Origin: an uncultured Aquimarina sp.
Lineage (GTDB): Bacteria; Bacteroidota; Bacteroidia; Flavobacteriales; Flavobacteriaceae
Assembly: GCA_947499005.1 (NCBI GenBank)
Contig: CANMML010000009.1
Coordinates: 62,001-126,000 of the forward strand
DNA: 64,000 nt
Direction of reading: 5' to 3'
A program made the position numbers and the translations under genes. Below the pieces are notes generated by a model. It searched no databases. It was not told the DNA's origin and saw only the letters and a program-made list of their open reading frames with translations. Shown here piece by piece: positions 61,495 to 64,000 of this stretch; within the stretch, counting starts at the first letter, position 1, and the number at the start of each line of letters is the position of its first letter.

Positions 61495-63396
61495 TTATAA
61501 ATGTTTAGTTAGTATGATTTTTGCTTTATCGTAATTTTTAACAGATGTTATGAAGGCATTAAAATCAATTGATTCTTGTGGAGGGTAATTTCCTTCATTT
61601 AACTTGAATTCTCGAGTAATTCTGAAATTTTCAGGATCTTCCTTCTCTATTTTCAAAGAATAGCTTCCAAATTTAGATTCAAGAGAAATAGGCTTTGGTG
61701 CTTTATGAAAATTAAAATTATTAGGGGATGAAAATTGGTAGTGATCTATGCTTTTTGTGCCACGACTTATTACAATATGCTGTTTTCTGTCTTTTTTAAA
61801 TGTGGTGTTAAAAGTGTTTGAAAATGGGAATGGATTAAATATAAGTTTGTTACCAGCTTTGTTGCAAAAGGATGAAATCTCGAAGTCAAAACGTTCAACA
61901 AAAACAGCGCTATCACGTAATGATTCGTAGTGAATATTTTTAGTTCTTAGATTTCTTCGGCTTTTGAATTTGATTTCATTGTAATAGCGTTCTTTTTCTT
62001 TTTCATGCTGAATACGGCTATTTTTTGAGTACTGAATGCCTTGAGATTTACATTCAAAATTACCTGTAGCGGTGTTATCACTTTTAATGATCACAGAAGT
62101 ATTTGATTCAGCTAAATTATCCTCGGCCGTGTAATGTTTTGTTTTTTTAATAACTCCACCTTCAGGAGTAACTACAAGGGTGTTTCTATTATCTGTAAAA
62201 CCAGCAATATGCCCAAAAGGATTGGTTTGACTAGTGCACTCCAACCAAATATCATTGCCATTATTGGGTAAATTTAAGATGACATGATTTCCTTGTATGG
62301 AAACAAAATCTTTATCGATGCTTTTAATTTCGTTTCCTCCATAGATAACACTATAATAAGACTCTATATTTTGTGAGTCTAATAATGCTTTGGTATAATT
62401 AGTTAAAGCCTTACAATCTCCATATCCTGTTTTGTCTACTTCTTCAGCAAGCATAGGTTTCCAACCACCTATGCCCAGTTGTATACTAACATACCTTGTT
62501 TTGCTTTGAACATATTCATATATTTTTTTTGCTTTATCAATATCGTTTTCTTCATTTTTAACTAAATCTGTTATGTAATCAGTCGTTTCTTTAGGAAGCT
62601 CATTTCTGTTGATTAGAAGATTATTGTATTGCCATAAGCCCATAGAATTCCAATCAGTTGTAGAGCCCGATACATCTACTAGTGTAAAATCATTTAAAGC
62701 ACATTTAACATGAGGGAAGATGTCTGTGTATTTTGGTGTATACAATTCGCGTTTAATAGCTTTTATGTTTTGGGTTTCAAAAACAATTTCTTTATCCGAA
62801 TTTGTGGTTTTTAATTCGATACTGTCAATATTCACCAATTTATGTCTGATTGGTATATTGGTTTCATTTATAATTTGAAATTTAGAATATTCGATTGACC
62901 TATTGAAGCCGTTTAAGAAATAAAACGTTGGGAGATGTCCAGTACTAGAACTTTCATATTCACAGGAATATTCGACAGTGTAAGGAAATTGATGTCCCAT
63001 ATATCTAAAGGCTTTGTATCTGAAATCAGAGGCTATTGTACTTAAATCTGTATTACTGAAGTCTCCAAAATCTTTTTTTCTAATTTTTTTGATTTCTTCT
63101 CCGTGCTTATCAAAAACAACAGTCTCTATGTTTTTAATTTTGACATAGGGAGAGTAGCCTTGAGAGAATGAAATATTTTTTTCCCCTTTTTCATTAAGAA
63201 CTGTAATTGCAATAGAACGACTTACAGTCATTTTGTTTTGACTGTGTATTGTAACTAGCATTTCGTTACTCCTAACAATAGTATTTGCGTTTACTTTTAA
63301 AATACTATCAATAGTAGTTGTGTTATAGTTCGAGTTTTGTTGAGCGTAAACGAATTGAGTGAGCCCTATAATAAATAGGAGAAAGTATTTTATCAT
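61495..63396 (-). CDS. DUF3857 transglutaminase-like secreted protein, first
   Basis: A 633-residue exported protein. Signal peptide MIKYFLLFIIGLTQFVYAQ, DUF3857 domain (about 25-240) and transglutaminase core with GYGDCKALTNYTKALLDSQNIESYYSVIYGG, which includes the catalytic Cys expected in active members. The ATG at 63396 is preferred over the TTG at 63402. It is the first of two tandem paralogues and probably in one mRNA with the second. Members are thought to act on cell-surface or periplasmic proteins; substrates unknown. Confidence 0.85.
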   Translation of the reverse strand: MIKYFLLFIIGLTQFVYAQQNSNYNTTTIDSILKVNANTIVRSNEMLVTIHSQNKMTVSRSIAITVLNEKGEKNISFSQGYSPYVKIKNIETVVFDKHGEEIKKIRKKDFGDFSNTDLSTIASDFRYKAFRYMGHQFPYTVEYSCEYESSSTGHLPTFYFLNGFNRSIEYSKFQIINETNIPIRHKLVNIDSIELKTTNSDKEIVFETQNIKAIKRELYTPKYTDIFPHVKCALNDFTLVDVSGSTTDWNSMGLWQYNNLLINRNELPKETTDYITDLVKNEENDIDKAKKIYEYVQSKTRYVSIQLGIGGWKPMLAEEVDKTGYGDCKALTNYTKALLDSQNIESYYSVIYGGNEIKSIDKDFVSIQGNHVILNLPNNGNDIWLECTSQTNPFGHIAGFTDNRNTLVVTPEGGVIKKTKHYTAEDNLAESNTSVIIKSDNTATGNFECKSQGIQYSKNSRIQHEKEKERYYNEIKFKSRRNLRTKNIHYESLRDSAVFVERFDFEISSFCNKAGNKLIFNPFPFSNTFNTTFKKDRKQHIVISRGTKSIDHYQFSSPNNFNFHKAPKPISLESKFGSYSLKIEKEDPENFRITREFKLNEGNYPPQESIDFNAFITSVKNYDKAKIILTKHL

Positions 63397-63623
63397 TGCC
63401 AATAAGTGAGTTGCAAAGATAAAATAATTCTAGGGAAAATCTAACGCTCTGTTGTAGTATGTTTTTAATATCGTTGCATAAAAGTGCATATGAAGTTAAA
63501 TATGCATTATGCTGAATGTAGTTGTGATCTATTTTCCTAAGGAATAAGAGATTAGCGTTTTAACTAAGTAGAATAATGATACAATAATGACTTTTGTAGT
63601 CCCATTAAAATCTAAATTTTAAC

Positions 63624-64000
63624 TTAAGCACCTAATGCTTCACTTAGTGCAGATTTTTTATGTCTACTCACAGGGATTTGATCATTTTCAATCTCAATAT
63701 TTCTACTATTGAAACGTTCTACTTTTTGTAAATTAACGATGTAAGACTTATGTACTCTTAAAAAACGATCTTCGGGTAGTTGGGCCTCAAAAGATTTCAT
63801 TGTAGCTAATACAATAACAGGATCGCTATTGTCCATGATCAATTTTACATAATCACCCAAGGCTTCAACATATTTAAGATTATTCAAGTAAATCTTTCTC
63901 TTTTTCAAGTTGCTTTTCACAAAAATAAACTCCTCTTCTGGGATCACTTGTCCAGCTGTAATGCTCCCTGCTCCGCTACTTGCTAAAGCTTTGTCAACAG
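63624..64000 (-). CDS. LytTR-type response regulator, N-terminus outside window
   Basis: The minus-strand frame is open from base 64000 and ends at 63624, so only the C-terminal 125 residues are seen. The text ends a receiver-type domain (VDKALASSG) and continues into a LytTR domain: VIPEEEFIFVKSNLKKRKIYLNNLKYVEALGDYVKLIM, TMKSFEAQLPEDRFLRVHKSYIVNLQKVERFN, NIEIENDQIPVSRHKKSALSEAL. An internal GTG at 63947 could be mistaken for a start, but the upstream residues are in frame and linker-like. It is likely paired with a histidine kinase outside the window. Confidence 0.85.
   Translation of the reverse strand, partial: VDKALASSGAGSITAGQVIPEEEFIFVKSNLKKRKIYLNNLKYVEALGDYVKLIMDNSDPVIVLATMKSFEAQLPEDRFLRVHKSYIVNLQKVERFNSRNIEIENDQIPVSRHKKSALSEALGA

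Noticed and set aside
63624..63947. Complete 107-residue LytTR protein starting at 63947
   Set aside because: The frame stays open to the window end with linker-like residues before it, and 63947 is a GTG; the protein is probably a longer response regulator.

Overview
The window looks like chromosome of a low-GC marine Flavobacteriaceae (Bacteroidota). Evidence seen in the sequence: a type IX secretion C-terminal signal, BspA-like leucine-rich repeat proteins, a short primary sigma factor without region 1.1, several TAnnTTTG-type -7 promoter boxes, Bacteroidota-only families (DUF5777, OB-fold lipoprotein family, tandem DUF3857 transglutaminases) and a red-algal agar catabolism cluster. No tRNA, rRNA, CRISPR array or phage region was recognised. 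Genus is not assignable by eye.

Layout. 0-6 kb: a truncated lipoprotein, a DUF2059 protein, a divergent methyltransferase/YkgJ pair, two paralogous small secreted proteins, NamZ-like muramidase and a LolC/E-like permease. 6-13 kb: two different aconitases in tandem (AcnB, then a mitochondrial-type aconitase), followed by a complete IS element. 13-16 kb: a small secreted protein, a decayed DUF2071 gene, a serine hydrolase and a SelW-like protein. 16-24.4 kb: a minus-strand glycogen operon (glgA-glgC-glgB-GH31) and rpe. 24.6-34.4 kb: a surface-protein island with a T9SS cargo protein, two giant LRR proteins with identical dockerin-like C-termini, and an AraC regulator. 34.7-41.9 kb: two large cytoplasmic-looking proteins (a possible TULIP/P47-like protein and a propeller plus helical protein), divergent from an ECF sigma factor and a small membrane protein. 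42-49 kb: two oppositely oriented copies of an OB-fold/YceI/DUF5777 cassette around a membrane LytTR regulator; one copy also has a cytochrome c and a Lipoprotein_15 protein. 49-52 kb: rpoD and a TPR/LuxR-type membrane regulator. 52-59.4 kb: GH2 and GH117 lipoproteins plus three dehydrogenases for agar-derived sugars. 59.4-64 kb: two DUF3857 transglutaminases and the C-terminal part of a LytTR response regulator that runs off the window.

Main discoveries. (1) Three promoters (both LRR genes and the AraC gene) share a three-part architecture with identical spacing, CTCATTTTTT-CCY, 29 nt, AGTATTTATAGTAYACG, 14 nt, TAMTATTG, which suggests an undescribed regulon. (2) The duplicated OB-fold/YceI/DUF5777 cassettes carry a matching 37-nt upstream box, 17 nt of which are identical to the upstream box of the AraC promoter. 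(3) The two-gene large-protein pair next to an ECF sigma factor is a candidate undescribed effector or toxin-like system. (4) Smaller points: a Fur-type 7-1-7 palindrome within a long inverted repeat ahead of acnB, a 30-bp divergent leaderless promoter region, two 60-bp GGGG/CCCC elements, and a frameshifted DUF2071 pseudogene.
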